A DNA stretch of 64,000 nt, taken from Mycobacterium simulans (GTDB lineage: Bacteria > Actinomycetota > Actinomycetes > Mycobacteriales > Mycobacteriaceae). Below the pieces are notes generated by a model. It saw only the letters and a program-made list of their open reading frames with translations, searched no databases and was not told where the DNA came from. Shown here piece by piece: positions 53,690 through 61,808 of the stretch (position 1 is the first letter of the stretch; every line of letters begins with the position of its first letter). The DNA is taken from NCBI RefSeq assembly GCF_900232995.1, contig NZ_OCVX01000007.1, positions 715,733 to 779,732 of the forward strand, written 5' to 3'. A program made the position numbers and the translations under genes.

Positions 53690-54667
53690 CTAAGAGCTCA
53701 GCGCCTTCTTCAGCGCCACCAACCCGCGGTTGGTGGCCTCTGCCGCGGCGGGCACCACCAGCGCGAAGTTGACGTATCCGTGGACCATGTTCGGCTCGTT
53801 GCTCAGCTCTGCCGGAACCCCGGCGGCGTTGAGCAGCTCGGCATAGCGGGCTCCATCATCGCGCAGCGGGTCGTGTTCGGCGGTGCCGATGAAGGCCGGA
53901 GGCAGGCCGGACAAGTCAGTGGCGTTCGCCGGGCACAAGGTGGCGGGGAGCGCGGTGTGGTCGTCAGTGATGTCGACTCCCGGCACGTACCAGCTCAGGA
54001 ACGCGTCGATGACATCGCGGTCCAGGATCGGCGCGTTAGCGTTTTCGGTGAAGGACGGCAGCGATAGGTCACCCGTAACCGACGGGTACCACAGCAATTG
54101 GAAGGCCAGCGCGGGTCCGCCAACGTCGACGTTGTCACGGGCCAGCTGCGCCATGATCGCGGCGATATTGCCGCCTGCGGAGTCACCGGCGACGGCGATC
54201 CGGTTGGGATTGCCACCCAGCTCGGCGGCGTGCTCGCCGACCCAGCGCAACGCCGCCCAGCTGTCGTCGATCCCGGCCGGGAAGGGATTCTCGGGAGCAA
54301 GCCGGTAATCGACGGACACCACGATCGCGTCCGCGCCGACGGCGTGCGCCCGGGCGACGGGGTCGTGCGTATCCAGGCTGCCGAGGCACCAGCCACCACC
54401 GTGGTAGTAGACGACGATGGGCAGGTTGTCGTGCGCCGGGACTGGCGGCCAGTAGATCCGCACCGGAATGTCAGTCAATTCGCCGGATCCGACGGTCCGG
54501 TCCTCGATCCTCAGCTCCGGAAGCAGTTCCGGAGGTGCCTTCATCGCGGCGAGGCGCTCGCGGGCGACCTCGACACCGTCGGCCGCGGTGAAGGTCAGCG
54601 GAAACGTATCGAGCAGCATCTTCAGGATGGGATCGATGGCGGCTCGGGTCGTCGTCTGCTCCGTCAT
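53690..54667 (-). CDS. nlhH: Hormone-sensitive-lipase-type carboxylesterase NlhH
   Basis: A 325-residue cytosolic esterase, relative of H37Rv Rv1399c (LipH), which hydrolyses short-chain esters. Oxyanion hole HGGGW at about 90, nucleophile serine in GDSAGGN near 161, aspartate in EHDPLRDDGARYAEL, and histidine in MVHGYVNF complete the triad. The ATG at 54667 (MTEQTTTRA) is preferred over 54673. It is followed upstream by the paralogue lipI on the same strand, 28 bases away. The VapBC10 genes that precede it in H37Rv are absent. Confidence 0.94.
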   Translation of the reverse strand: MTEQTTTRAAIDPILKMLLDTFPLTFTAADGVEVARERLAAMKAPPELLPELRIEDRTVGSGELTDIPVRIYWPPVPAHDNLPIVVYYHGGGWCLGSLDTHDPVARAHAVGADAIVVSVDYRLAPENPFPAGIDDSWAALRWVGEHAAELGGNPNRIAVAGDSAGGNIAAIMAQLARDNVDVGGPALAFQLLWYPSVTGDLSLPSFTENANAPILDRDVIDAFLSWYVPGVDITDDHTALPATLCPANATDLSGLPPAFIGTAEHDPLRDDGARYAELLNAAGVPAELSNEPNMVHGYVNFALVVPAAAEATNRGLVALKKALSS

Positions 54668-54695
54668 GGGCATACCTTACGCAACGTTCTCGGAT

Positions 54696-55661
54696 CTAAC
54701 CGTGCAGCGCAACGCGCAATGCGCCTAGTCCGCGCTCTAACGCGGCCGTGGCAGCCGGCACCACGCCGGCGTAACCGACGTAGCCGTGCACCATCGTCTG
54801 GGCATTGTGTACCTCGACGGGGACGCCGGCGGCGGCCAACAGCTCGCCGTACCGGATGCCGTCGTCGCGCAGCGGGTCATGACCCGCCACGCCGATGTAA
54901 GCGGGTGGCAGGTCGGCCAGATTCTCCGCTCGGCCCGGAGCCATTGCTACCGGCGGGTTGGACAAATCGATTTCGCCTGCGTACCAACGGGAGAACGCGG
55001 CGATGGCCGTGGTGTCAAGGATCAGCGCAGTGGCATTTTCGGTAAACGACGGCAGCGATTGGTCCCACATCGTGGAGGGATACCACAACAGCTGGAAGGC
55101 GATCGGCGGTGCTTTCTCATCGCGTGCCCGCTGCGCGATCGCCGCGGCAATGGTGCCGCCGGCCGAATCCCCGGCGACGGCGATCCGCGTGCTGTCGGCT
55201 CCGATTTCGGGACCGTGTTCGGCCACCCATACCGTTGCGGCCCAAGCGTCTTCGATGGCAGCGGGGTACGGGTGTTCGGGTGCCAGCCGGTAGTCGACCG
55301 ACACGACCACCGCGTCCGCGCCCACCGCATGTTGACGGCAGGAGCCGTCGTGGGTGTCGAGATCGCCCATGACAAACCCGCCGCCGTGGAAGTAGAGGAC
55401 CACGGGCGTGACGGCCGTGCGGTCGGAACTGCTTGGCGGCCAATATATCCGGATGTCGATGGCGCCCGCCGGCCCGTTGATTGCCCGGTCCTCGACCCGC
55501 AGCTCGGGGTGCACCGCTCGGCGCGGCAGGTCCCGTAACCGCTGGCGCACCGCGTCGATTCCATCGTCGGTTGATAGCCGAAACGGAACCGCATCCAGTA
55601 CCTTCAGCAGGATGGGGTCGACATCGGGTTTCTCGGCGGCGGCGTTGTCCAAACTGGGCAT
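54696..55661 (-). CDS. lipI: Hormone-sensitive-lipase-type esterase LipI
   Basis: A 321-residue paralogue of NlhH, about half identical by eye: HGGGFVMGDLDTHDG (oxyanion hole), GDSAGGTIAAAIAQ (serine), GHDPLRDDGIRYGEL (aspartate) and MVHGYVGYAG (histidine). It corresponds to H37Rv Rv1400c; substrates are likely short acyl esters. Its ATG at 55661-55659 shares the palindrome GCATGC with the ATG of the divergent membrane protein, so there is no intergenic space at all. Confidence 0.94.
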   Translation of the reverse strand: MPSLDNAAAEKPDVDPILLKVLDAVPFRLSTDDGIDAVRQRLRDLPRRAVHPELRVEDRAINGPAGAIDIRIYWPPSSSDRTAVTPVVLYFHGGGFVMGDLDTHDGSCRQHAVGADAVVVSVDYRLAPEHPYPAAIEDAWAATVWVAEHGPEIGADSTRIAVAGDSAGGTIAAAIAQRARDEKAPPIAFQLLWYPSTMWDQSLPSFTENATALILDTTAIAAFSRWYAGEIDLSNPPVAMAPGRAENLADLPPAYIGVAGHDPLRDDGIRYGELLAAAGVPVEVHNAQTMVHGYVGYAGVVPAATAALERGLGALRVALHG

Positions 55662-56379
55662 GCAGGTACCGTACGCACCTCGTTTAGTCGCCGGCTTCTG
55701 GGTGGCCGCCGGCTGGGCAGCGCTCGCCTACGGCGTCTTCCTGACCGTAATCGCCCTGCGGACGCACCCCGGAACGGACCTGACCGGGCACTGGTTCTTG
55801 CAACCGCCATTCAAAGCATCGATGGCCGTGCTACTGACTGTCGCCGCCGTTGCCCACCCCATCGTCCGCGAGCGTCGCTGGCTGATGCCTGCGCTACTGT
55901 TCTCGGCCGCCGGCGACTGGCTGTTGGCGATCCCATGGTGGACCCAGTCGTTCGTCTTCGGGCTGGGCTCATTCCTGTTGGCGCACTTATGTTTTCTGGG
56001 CGCGATGCTGCCGCACGTGGCTCCGTCACGCCCGCGCATCGCCGCCGCCGCCGTGATGCTCTTGGGGTCTGCTGCGATGTTGACGTGGTTGTGGCCGCAC
56101 CTGGGCCGGGAAAAGCTGACGATTCCGGTGACGGTCTATATCACCGCGATCTGTGCAATGGTGTGCACCGCGCTCTTGGCACGGCTACCGACAATCTGGA
56201 CCGCGGTGGGCGCGGTGTCTTTCGCGGCGTCGGATTCGATGATCGCGATCAGTCGATTCATTCTGGGCAACGAGGTGTTAGCAGTACCGATCTGGTGGTC
56301 TTACGCCGCGGCGGAGATCCTGATTACGGCCGGATTCTTCTTCGGTCGCGAGGGTCCCGAGCCTGCCGAAATTGCTTAG
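55660..56379 (+). CDS. YhhN-family membrane protein (Rv1401-like)
   Basis: A 239-residue integral membrane protein with about seven or eight hydrophobic helices, of the YhhN/TMEM86 (lysoplasmalogenase-like) family. Family residues include the aspartates in LLFSAAGDWLLAIPW and SFAASDSMIAISRF. The role in mycobacteria is unknown. The ATG at 55660 lies in GCATGC on top of the lipI start; a later start would give the 200-residue length annotated in H37Rv, so the N-terminus is uncertain. The end overlaps the priA start by 8 bases. Confidence 0.8.
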   Translation: MQVPYAPRLVAGFWVAAGWAALAYGVFLTVIALRTHPGTDLTGHWFLQPPFKASMAVLLTVAAVAHPIVRERRWLMPALLFSAAGDWLLAIPWWTQSFVFGLGSFLLAHLCFLGAMLPHVAPSRPRIAAAAVMLLGSAAMLTWLWPHLGREKLTIPVTVYITAICAMVCTALLARLPTIWTAVGAVSFAASDSMIAISRFILGNEVLAVPIWWSYAAAEILITAGFFFGREGPEPAEIA

Positions 56380-58366
56380 CCGCAAGCCCATTGAGGTCGA
56401 ACCGATAGCGCGGGTGCTGCCGATGCTGTCGGTGCCACACCTGGATCGCGAGTTCGACTACCTGGTGTCCGCCGAGCAGTCCGACGACGCCCAGCCGGGG
56501 GTGCGGGTTCGGGTGCGGTTCCATGGTCGGCTGGTCGACGGGTTTGTGCTGGAGCGCCGCAACGACACCGACCATGACGGCAAACTGGGCTGGCTCGACC
56601 GCGTCGTGTCGCCCGAACCCGTACTCACCCCCGAAATCCGACGGCTGGTCGACGCGGTTGCGGCACGCTACGCCGGGACCCGGCCGGACGTGTTGCGCTT
56701 GGCTGTGCCCGCCCGCCACGCCAGGGTGGAAAAGGAAACGGCGCCGCCGCCGGGCGCACCCGTTGTGGCCCCGGTTGATCCGTCAGGCTGGCAGGTTTAC
56801 GGCCGCGGTGGACAATTCCTGGCCGCCCTGGCCGAGTCGCGCGCGGCGCGGGCCGTCTGGCAGGCGCTGCCGGGCGAACCGTGGGCCGACCGATTCGCCG
56901 ACGCCGCAGCGCAGACCGTCCGGGCGGGGCGCACAGCCCTGGCGATCGTGCCCGACCAGCGGGATCTGGACGTGCTTGGGGAGGCGGTGGTGACCCGCAT
57001 CGACGAGCAGCGCGTGGTGGCCTTGGCGGCGGGGCTGGGACCTGCCGCACGGTATCGACGCTGGTTGGCGGCGCTGCGGGGCCGCGCGCGGCTGGTGATC
57101 GGTACCCGCAGCGCGGTGTTCGCTCCGCTGAGCGACCTGGGCCTGGTCATGGTCTGGGCGGACGGCGACGACACGTTCGCCGAGCCGCGAGCACCCTATC
57201 CGCACGCCCGCGAGGTGGCGATGCTGCGGGCGCATCAAGCGCGATGTGCCGCGTTGATCGGTGGCTACTCCCGGACCGCCGAGGCGCACGCGCTGGTACG
57301 CAGCGGGTGGGCGCACGACATCGTCGCGGCGCGGCAGGTGGTGCGGGCCCGCGCTCCGCGTGTGGTTGCCCTCGACGACAGTGGGTACGCCGACGAGCGC
57401 GACCCGGCCGCCCGCACCGCGCGGCTACCATCCATCGCGCTGCAGGCTGCCCGTTCGGCGCTGCAGGCTGGCGCGCCGGTGCTGGTGCAGGTGCCGCGAC
57501 GCGGGTATGTGCCTTCGCTGGCCTGCGGTCGCTGTCGGGCGATCGCCCGGTGTCGGCATTGCACGGGCCCGCTGGCGTTACAGGACGCCGGGCGGAGCAC
57601 GGTGTGCCGCTGGTGCGGCCGGATGGACCCGACGCCTCGGTGTGCGCGCTGCGGCTCGGAGGCGGTTCGTGCCGTGGTCGTCGGGGCGCGACGCACTGCC
57701 GAAGAGCTTGGCCGTGCCTTCCCTGGTACCGCGGTGCTCACCTCAGCGGGCGACAGCGTGGTGCCGGAGGTCACCGTCCGACCGGCACTGGTGGTCGCCA
57801 CCCCGGGCGCCGAACCCCGGGTGTCCGGCGGCTACGGGGCCGCGCTGCTGCTCGATACGTGGGCGCTGCTGGGTCGGCAAGATCTACGCGCAGCCGAGGA
57901 TGCCCTGTCACGTTGGATGGCCGCGGCAGCGCTGGTGCGTTCCCGCGCCGACGGCGGCGTGGTGATGGTGGTTGCCGAATCATCCATTCCGACGGTGCAA
58001 TCGCTCATCCGGTGGGATCCGGTGGGTCATTCCGAGGCCGAATTGTCGGCCCGGACGGACGTGGGCCTGCCGCCGAGTGTGCACATGGCCGTACTGGACG
58101 GCACGGCCGAGGCGGTGACGGCGCTGCTTGATCGGGCCCGGTTGCCCGCTGAGGCGGAGCTGCTCGGCCCGGTAGAACTGCCGACAGGTGTCCGCCGCCC
58201 GGCGGGCGCCACCGCCGGCGTGCCGGTTACCAGGATGTTGGTGCGGGTCCGTCGCGAGCAGGGCCTGGAGTTGGCAGCGAGCCTGCGGCGCGGCGTCGGC
58301 GTGCTCAGTGCGCGCCAGACGCGCGATCCGGTCCGGGTGCAGATCGACCCGCTGCAGATTGGATAA
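56372..58366 (+). CDS. priA: PriA-like primosomal protein, helicase motifs degenerate
   Basis: A 664-residue PriA from a TTG at 56372. The 3'-DNA-binding domain (ARVLPMLSVPHLDREFDYLV) and the central zinc domain with eight cysteines (CGRCRAIARCRHC, CRWCGRMDP, CARCG, residues about 388-430) are intact. The C-terminal region is typical. Where PriA normally has GxTGSGKT there is LPGEPWADRFAD, and the DEEH box is replaced by VWADGDDTFAEP. It should bind forks but not act as an ATP-driven helicase. The same loss is seen in other mycobacterial PriA proteins. Start codon is uncertain; no ATG/GTG lies close. Confidence 0.9.
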   Translation: MLSRKPIEVEPIARVLPMLSVPHLDREFDYLVSAEQSDDAQPGVRVRVRFHGRLVDGFVLERRNDTDHDGKLGWLDRVVSPEPVLTPEIRRLVDAVAARYAGTRPDVLRLAVPARHARVEKETAPPPGAPVVAPVDPSGWQVYGRGGQFLAALAESRAARAVWQALPGEPWADRFADAAAQTVRAGRTALAIVPDQRDLDVLGEAVVTRIDEQRVVALAAGLGPAARYRRWLAALRGRARLVIGTRSAVFAPLSDLGLVMVWADGDDTFAEPRAPYPHAREVAMLRAHQARCAALIGGYSRTAEAHALVRSGWAHDIVAARQVVRARAPRVVALDDSGYADERDPAARTARLPSIALQAARSALQAGAPVLVQVPRRGYVPSLACGRCRAIARCRHCTGPLALQDAGRSTVCRWCGRMDPTPRCARCGSEAVRAVVVGARRTAEELGRAFPGTAVLTSAGDSVVPEVTVRPALVVATPGAEPRVSGGYGAALLLDTWALLGRQDLRAAEDALSRWMAAAALVRSRADGGVVMVVAESSIPTVQSLIRWDPVGHSEAELSARTDVGLPPSVHMAVLDGTAEAVTALLDRARLPAEAELLGPVELPTGVRRPAGATAGVPVTRMLVRVRREQGLELAASLRRGVGVLSARQTRDPVRVQIDPLQIG

Positions 58367-58369
58367 GCG

Positions 58370-59194
58370 TCAACTCCTACGAGCGGTGAAGATCAGGTAT
58401 TCCCATTCCATTACGCCGTTGCGGAGGTAATCCTCGCTGATTGCGGCGAGTTCGGCGTCGAGCCGTGCGACGCACTCTGGACTATCGGCGATGTTGAGGT
58501 AGGCGTTGATCGCGGGGCCGTAGCAGCTCTTGATGTAGTCGCGGCATTCTTCGGCCCTGGCAAACCGGTCTACTTTCAGCGAGCCACGCCGCATTCGAAT
58601 ATCGGTGACGTGGTCGCGAAACAGGTCGCTCACGTAGTCCTCGTTTCCCCACCACACCTCGTGCGGCGCGGCCGTCGGCAACGTTGGGCGATAGGGCCTG
58701 ATGGCGGAAAGCAGCTGGCCGACGAATCCCTCGGGTGTCCAGCTCAGGATGCTGATTTTCCCGCCGCGCCGGCAAACCCTGGCCAGCTCGTCGGCGGTGC
58801 GCTGATGGCGTGGGGCGAACATCACCCCGACCGTCGAGAGCACCGCGTCGAATTCACAGGCTCCAAAGGGCAGGGTTTCCGCATTGGCTTCCCGCCAGCC
58901 GAGCTCCAAGCCCTGGGCCGCCGCCCGCGCCTGGGCGTGGCGGAGCAGCTCCGGTGTCAGGTCGCTGGCAATGACGTGGGCGCCTCCGGCAGCAGCGGGG
59001 ATCGCCAGGTTGCCGGTACCGGCGGCCACGTCAAGTACGCGATCGCCGGGACGAATACCACTGGCGGACACCAGGATTGGGCCAAGTGGGGCCAACAATT
59101 CCTCGGCGTAGGTGGCATAGTCGCCCAGTATCCACATGGCCCGGGGCGTGGTTGCGGGGGCCTGGCGCGTGCTGACCGTTGCGTCGATAGACAT
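58370..59194 (-). CDS. SAM-dependent methyltransferase (Rv1403c-like)
   Basis: A 274-residue class I methyltransferase from the ATG at 59194 with AGGAGA upstream. Motif I VLDVAAGTGNLAIPAA at about 53-68, then IASDLTPELLRHAQ, AETLPFGACEFDAV and LSWTPEGFVGQLL. It is strongly similar to the product at 59863-60687; the two paralogues flank a MarR gene. In H37Rv the MarR protein Rv1404 represses both methyltransferases, and Rv1405c is linked to acid response and virulence. The substrate is unknown. Confidence 0.93.
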   Translation of the reverse strand: MSIDATVSTRQAPATTPRAMWILGDYATYAEELLAPLGPILVSASGIRPGDRVLDVAAGTGNLAIPAAAGGAHVIASDLTPELLRHAQARAAAQGLELGWREANAETLPFGACEFDAVLSTVGVMFAPRHQRTADELARVCRRGGKISILSWTPEGFVGQLLSAIRPYRPTLPTAAPHEVWWGNEDYVSDLFRDHVTDIRMRRGSLKVDRFARAEECRDYIKSCYGPAINAYLNIADSPECVARLDAELAAISEDYLRNGVMEWEYLIFTARRS

Positions 59195-59263
59195 TGGATC
59201 TCCTGCCCGATGAAATGGAGTCCCAACCCCGATCATGCCCGCGGGAGATTCTATACAGCGGAA

Positions 59264-59284
59264 ACAATCGATGTCTACGATTGT
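59264..59284. promoter_or_regulatory. Inverted repeat between Rv1403c-like gene and marR
   Basis: ACAATCG, seven bases, CGATTGT: a perfect 7-bp inverted repeat, 70 bases upstream of the methyltransferase start and 82 upstream of the MarR start. Position fits a MarR-type operator for the divergent promoters. Confidence 0.6.
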
Positions 59285-59365
59285 AGTTGTACACTTGCTC
59301 TGCTGTAGCCCGTGAAGTGCGACAACGAAGTTGACGGCCCGGGAAACCGGGGAAGGGGGCCCGCG

Positions 59366-59851
59366 ATGCCAACTGAAAACGCAACCGCAGCCGACGAGTC
59401 ATTGGATGCCATCACCGATTCATTGCTGACAGCATCGCGGCTGCTGGTGGCGATCTCGGCTCATTCAATCGCGCTGGTTGATGAAACCATTACCATCCCG
59501 CAATTCCGCACCCTGGTGATCCTGGCCAATCAGGGTCCGATCAATCTGGCAACTCTGGCGACGCTACTCGGTGTTCAGCCGTCGGCGACCGGCCGGATGG
59601 TCGACCGGCTGGTCAGCGCCGGGATGATCGACCGCCTGCCGCACCCGACTTCTCGGCGCGAACTGCTCGCGGCGCTAACCAAGCGTGGACGAGAGGTCGT
59701 CGCAAAGGTCACCGCAAACCGGCGCGCCGAAATCGCTCGGATTGTGGAGCAGATGCCGACGGCGGAACGCCACGGGCTGGTGCGTGCCCTAAAGGCGTTT
59801 ACCGCCGCCGGCGGCGAGCCCGACGCACACGTCTATCTAGACGAGGTGTAG
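59366..59851 (+). CDS. MarR-family repressor (Rv1404-like)
   Basis: A 161-residue winged-helix regulator: LLVAISAHSIALVDETITIPQFRTLVILANQG, the recognition helix GVQPSATGRMVDRLVSAGMI and wing HPTSRRELLAALTKRGREVV. H37Rv Rv1404 is reported to control the flanking methyltransferases during acid stress. The ATG at 59366 is preceded by GGAAGGGGG. It is divergent from one methyltransferase and convergent with the other. Confidence 0.93.
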   Translation: MPTENATAADESLDAITDSLLTASRLLVAISAHSIALVDETITIPQFRTLVILANQGPINLATLATLLGVQPSATGRMVDRLVSAGMIDRLPHPTSRRELLAALTKRGREVVAKVTANRRAEIARIVEQMPTAERHGLVRALKAFTAAGGEPDAHVYLDEV

Positions 59852-59862
59852 GGCGAGACCGG

Positions 59863-60687
59863 TCACCGCTTTTTGGCGGTGACCAGCAAGTACTCCCATC
59901 CCATGACGCCGTCGTTGAGGTATTCCGCGGCGAGTTCGACCAGTTGGGCGTCGAGTTCGGCCGCCAGCACGGCGTTGTCGCCGATGTTTTCGTAGACCTC
60001 GATCGTCGGACCGTAGTTGTTCTTGAAGTAGTCGTGCACGGCCTCTGCGGTTTCGAAACGCTTGACCTCCAACAATGCCCGTTCCGTCTGCACGTCGGTG
60101 ACGGCGTCGCCCAGCAGGCCGGTGACGTAGGCCTCGCGGCCCCACAGCGCCGACGGCGGCAGCGCCGCCGACATGCTCGGCCGATAGGGGCGGAGGGCGG
60201 CCAGCATCCGGCCGAAGTAGCCTTCCGGGGTCCAGCTGATCACACCGATCGTCCCGCCCGGCCGGCACACCCGGACCAGCTCGTTTGCGGCGCACTGGTG
60301 GTCGGGCGCGAACATGATGCCAATCGCCGACATCGTGATATCGAATTCGCCGTCGCCGAATGGCAGCGCTTGGGCATTGGCTTCCTGGTACTGCAGCGTC
60401 AATCCCTGTTCGGCGGCCCGTGCCTTGGACCGCTCCAGCAGCTCGGGCGTGAGGTCGGTGGAAACGATTGTGGCCCCGGTCTTGGCGGCAGGAAGCGAAA
60501 TGTTGCCAGAGCCGGCGGCGACGTCAAGCACCCGCACGCCCGGCGCGATACCCGCGGCGGCGACTAGGATCGGGCCGAGCGGCGCCATCACCTCTTCTGC
60601 CATCAAGGCGTAATCGCCCAGGGCCCACATCGCGGCGTGGGTAGCTGCGAGCGTCGTGTTATCGCGGACGGGTGTGTCGATGGTCAT
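59863..60687 (-). CDS. SAM-dependent methyltransferase (Rv1405c-like)
   Basis: A 274-residue class I methyltransferase from the ATG at 60687, paralogue of the one at 58370-59194. Motif I VLDVAAGSGNISLPAA at about 53-68, IVSTDLTPELLERSK, AQALPFGDGEFDITMS and ISWTPEGYFGRML. In M. tuberculosis Rv1405c is MarR-controlled and acid-induced. Upstream lies the palindrome at 60764-60778 and a divergent fmt. The methyl acceptor is unknown. Confidence 0.93.
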   Translation of the reverse strand: MTIDTPVRDNTTLAATHAAMWALGDYALMAEEVMAPLGPILVAAAGIAPGVRVLDVAAGSGNISLPAAKTGATIVSTDLTPELLERSKARAAEQGLTLQYQEANAQALPFGDGEFDITMSAIGIMFAPDHQCAANELVRVCRPGGTIGVISWTPEGYFGRMLAALRPYRPSMSAALPPSALWGREAYVTGLLGDAVTDVQTERALLEVKRFETAEAVHDYFKNNYGPTIEVYENIGDNAVLAAELDAQLVELAAEYLNDGVMGWEYLLVTAKKR

Positions 60688-60763
60688 CGGAACTCCTGCG
60701 AAGTAGAGAAGTAGGGGAAGGGACCGCGTTCGACGTCGTCGTCGGCTTTCAAAGCATGCCCAC

Positions 60764-60778
60764 TGCATACAGTATGCA
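60764..60778. promoter_or_regulatory. Palindrome upstream of the Rv1405c-like gene
   Basis: TGCATAC, A, GTATGCA: a perfect 15-bp palindrome 77 bases upstream of the methyltransferase start, next to further GTATAC-type half-sites (60788-60805). Candidate operator for the MarR protein; the same heptamer is not obvious at the other methyltransferase promoter. Confidence 0.6.
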
Positions 60779-60875
60779 TTAGCAATAGTATACGGCGAGT
60801 ATATTCGGGCGTGTCGGCGTTGTGGCCCGCGCCACATCGCATATTGGTGTGGCCCGGCTTCATAGACTTGTGCCC

Positions 60876-61808
60876 GTGCGCCTCATTTTCGCCGGCACCC
60901 CCACACCCGCGCTGCCCGCGCTGCGTCGCCTCATCGACTCGCCTCGTCACGACGTGGTCGCGGTCCTGACCCGCCCCGACGCGGCCTCCGGTCGGCGGGG
61001 CAAGCCACAGCCGTCGCCGGTGGCCCGCGAGGCGCTCGATCGCGGTATTCCGGTGCTGCGACCGGCCCCGCCGAATTCCGGGCAATTCGTCGCCGCACTG
61101 TCGGAATTGGCACCCGAGTGCTGTGCAGTAGTGGCCTACGGTGCGCTGCTCGGCGGCTCGCTGTTGGCCGTGCCCACGCACGGCTGGGTGAATCTGCACT
61201 TCTCGTTGCTGCCGGCCTGGCGCGGTGCGGCGCCGGTGCAGGCCGCGCTTGCTGCGGGTGACACGATCACCGGAGCGACAACGTTTCAGATCGAGCCCAG
61301 CCTGGACTCCGGGCCGGTCTACGGTGTCGTCACCGAGGCGATTCAGCCGTCGGATACCGCGGGCGATCTGCTTGAGCGACTTGCGATTTCGGGAGCGGCG
61401 CTGCTGTCGGCCACGCTGGACGGCATCGCGGACGGGACACTCCGGCCCCGACCACAACCGGCCGACGGCGTTAGCCTGGCGTCCAAAGTCACCGTGGAGC
61501 AGGCCCGGATTAGTTGGGATCTACCGGCCCCGGTTGTTGAGCGCCGGATTCGCTCGGTCACGCCCAACCCGGGCGCCTGGACGCTGATCGGCGACTTGCG
61601 GGTCAAGATCGGACCGGTCCAGCTCGATCCTGAATCCCCAGAACCCTTGCCGCCCGGGAGAATTCACGTCGAACGTAAGAGCGTTTGGATCGGCACCGGC
61701 TCGGATCCGGTGCGGTTGGGTCAGATTCAGCCGCCCGGAAAGAAACTTATGAACGCCGTCGACTGGGCCCGTGGCGCCCGGCTCGACCCCGACGCGCGGG
61801 CCTCATGA
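60876..61808 (+). CDS. fmt: Methionyl-tRNA formyltransferase
   Basis: Formylates initiator Met-tRNA with 10-formyl-THF. It has 310 residues from a GTG at 60876 (MRLIFAGTPTPALPALRRL). Catalytic block HGWVNLHFSLLPAWRGAAPVQAALAAGD with the Asn-His pair, then TGATTFQIEPSLDSGPVY with the catalytic aspartate. The C-terminal tRNA-binding barrel is present. A GTG two codons upstream (60870) is also possible. Its TGA overlaps the rsmB ATG. Confidence 0.96.
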   Translation: MRLIFAGTPTPALPALRRLIDSPRHDVVAVLTRPDAASGRRGKPQPSPVAREALDRGIPVLRPAPPNSGQFVAALSELAPECCAVVAYGALLGGSLLAVPTHGWVNLHFSLLPAWRGAAPVQAALAAGDTITGATTFQIEPSLDSGPVYGVVTEAIQPSDTAGDLLERLAISGAALLSATLDGIADGTLRPRPQPADGVSLASKVTVEQARISWDLPAPVVERRIRSVTPNPGAWTLIGDLRVKIGPVQLDPESPEPLPPGRIHVERKSVWIGTGSDPVRLGQIQPPGKKLMNAVDWARGARLDPDARAS

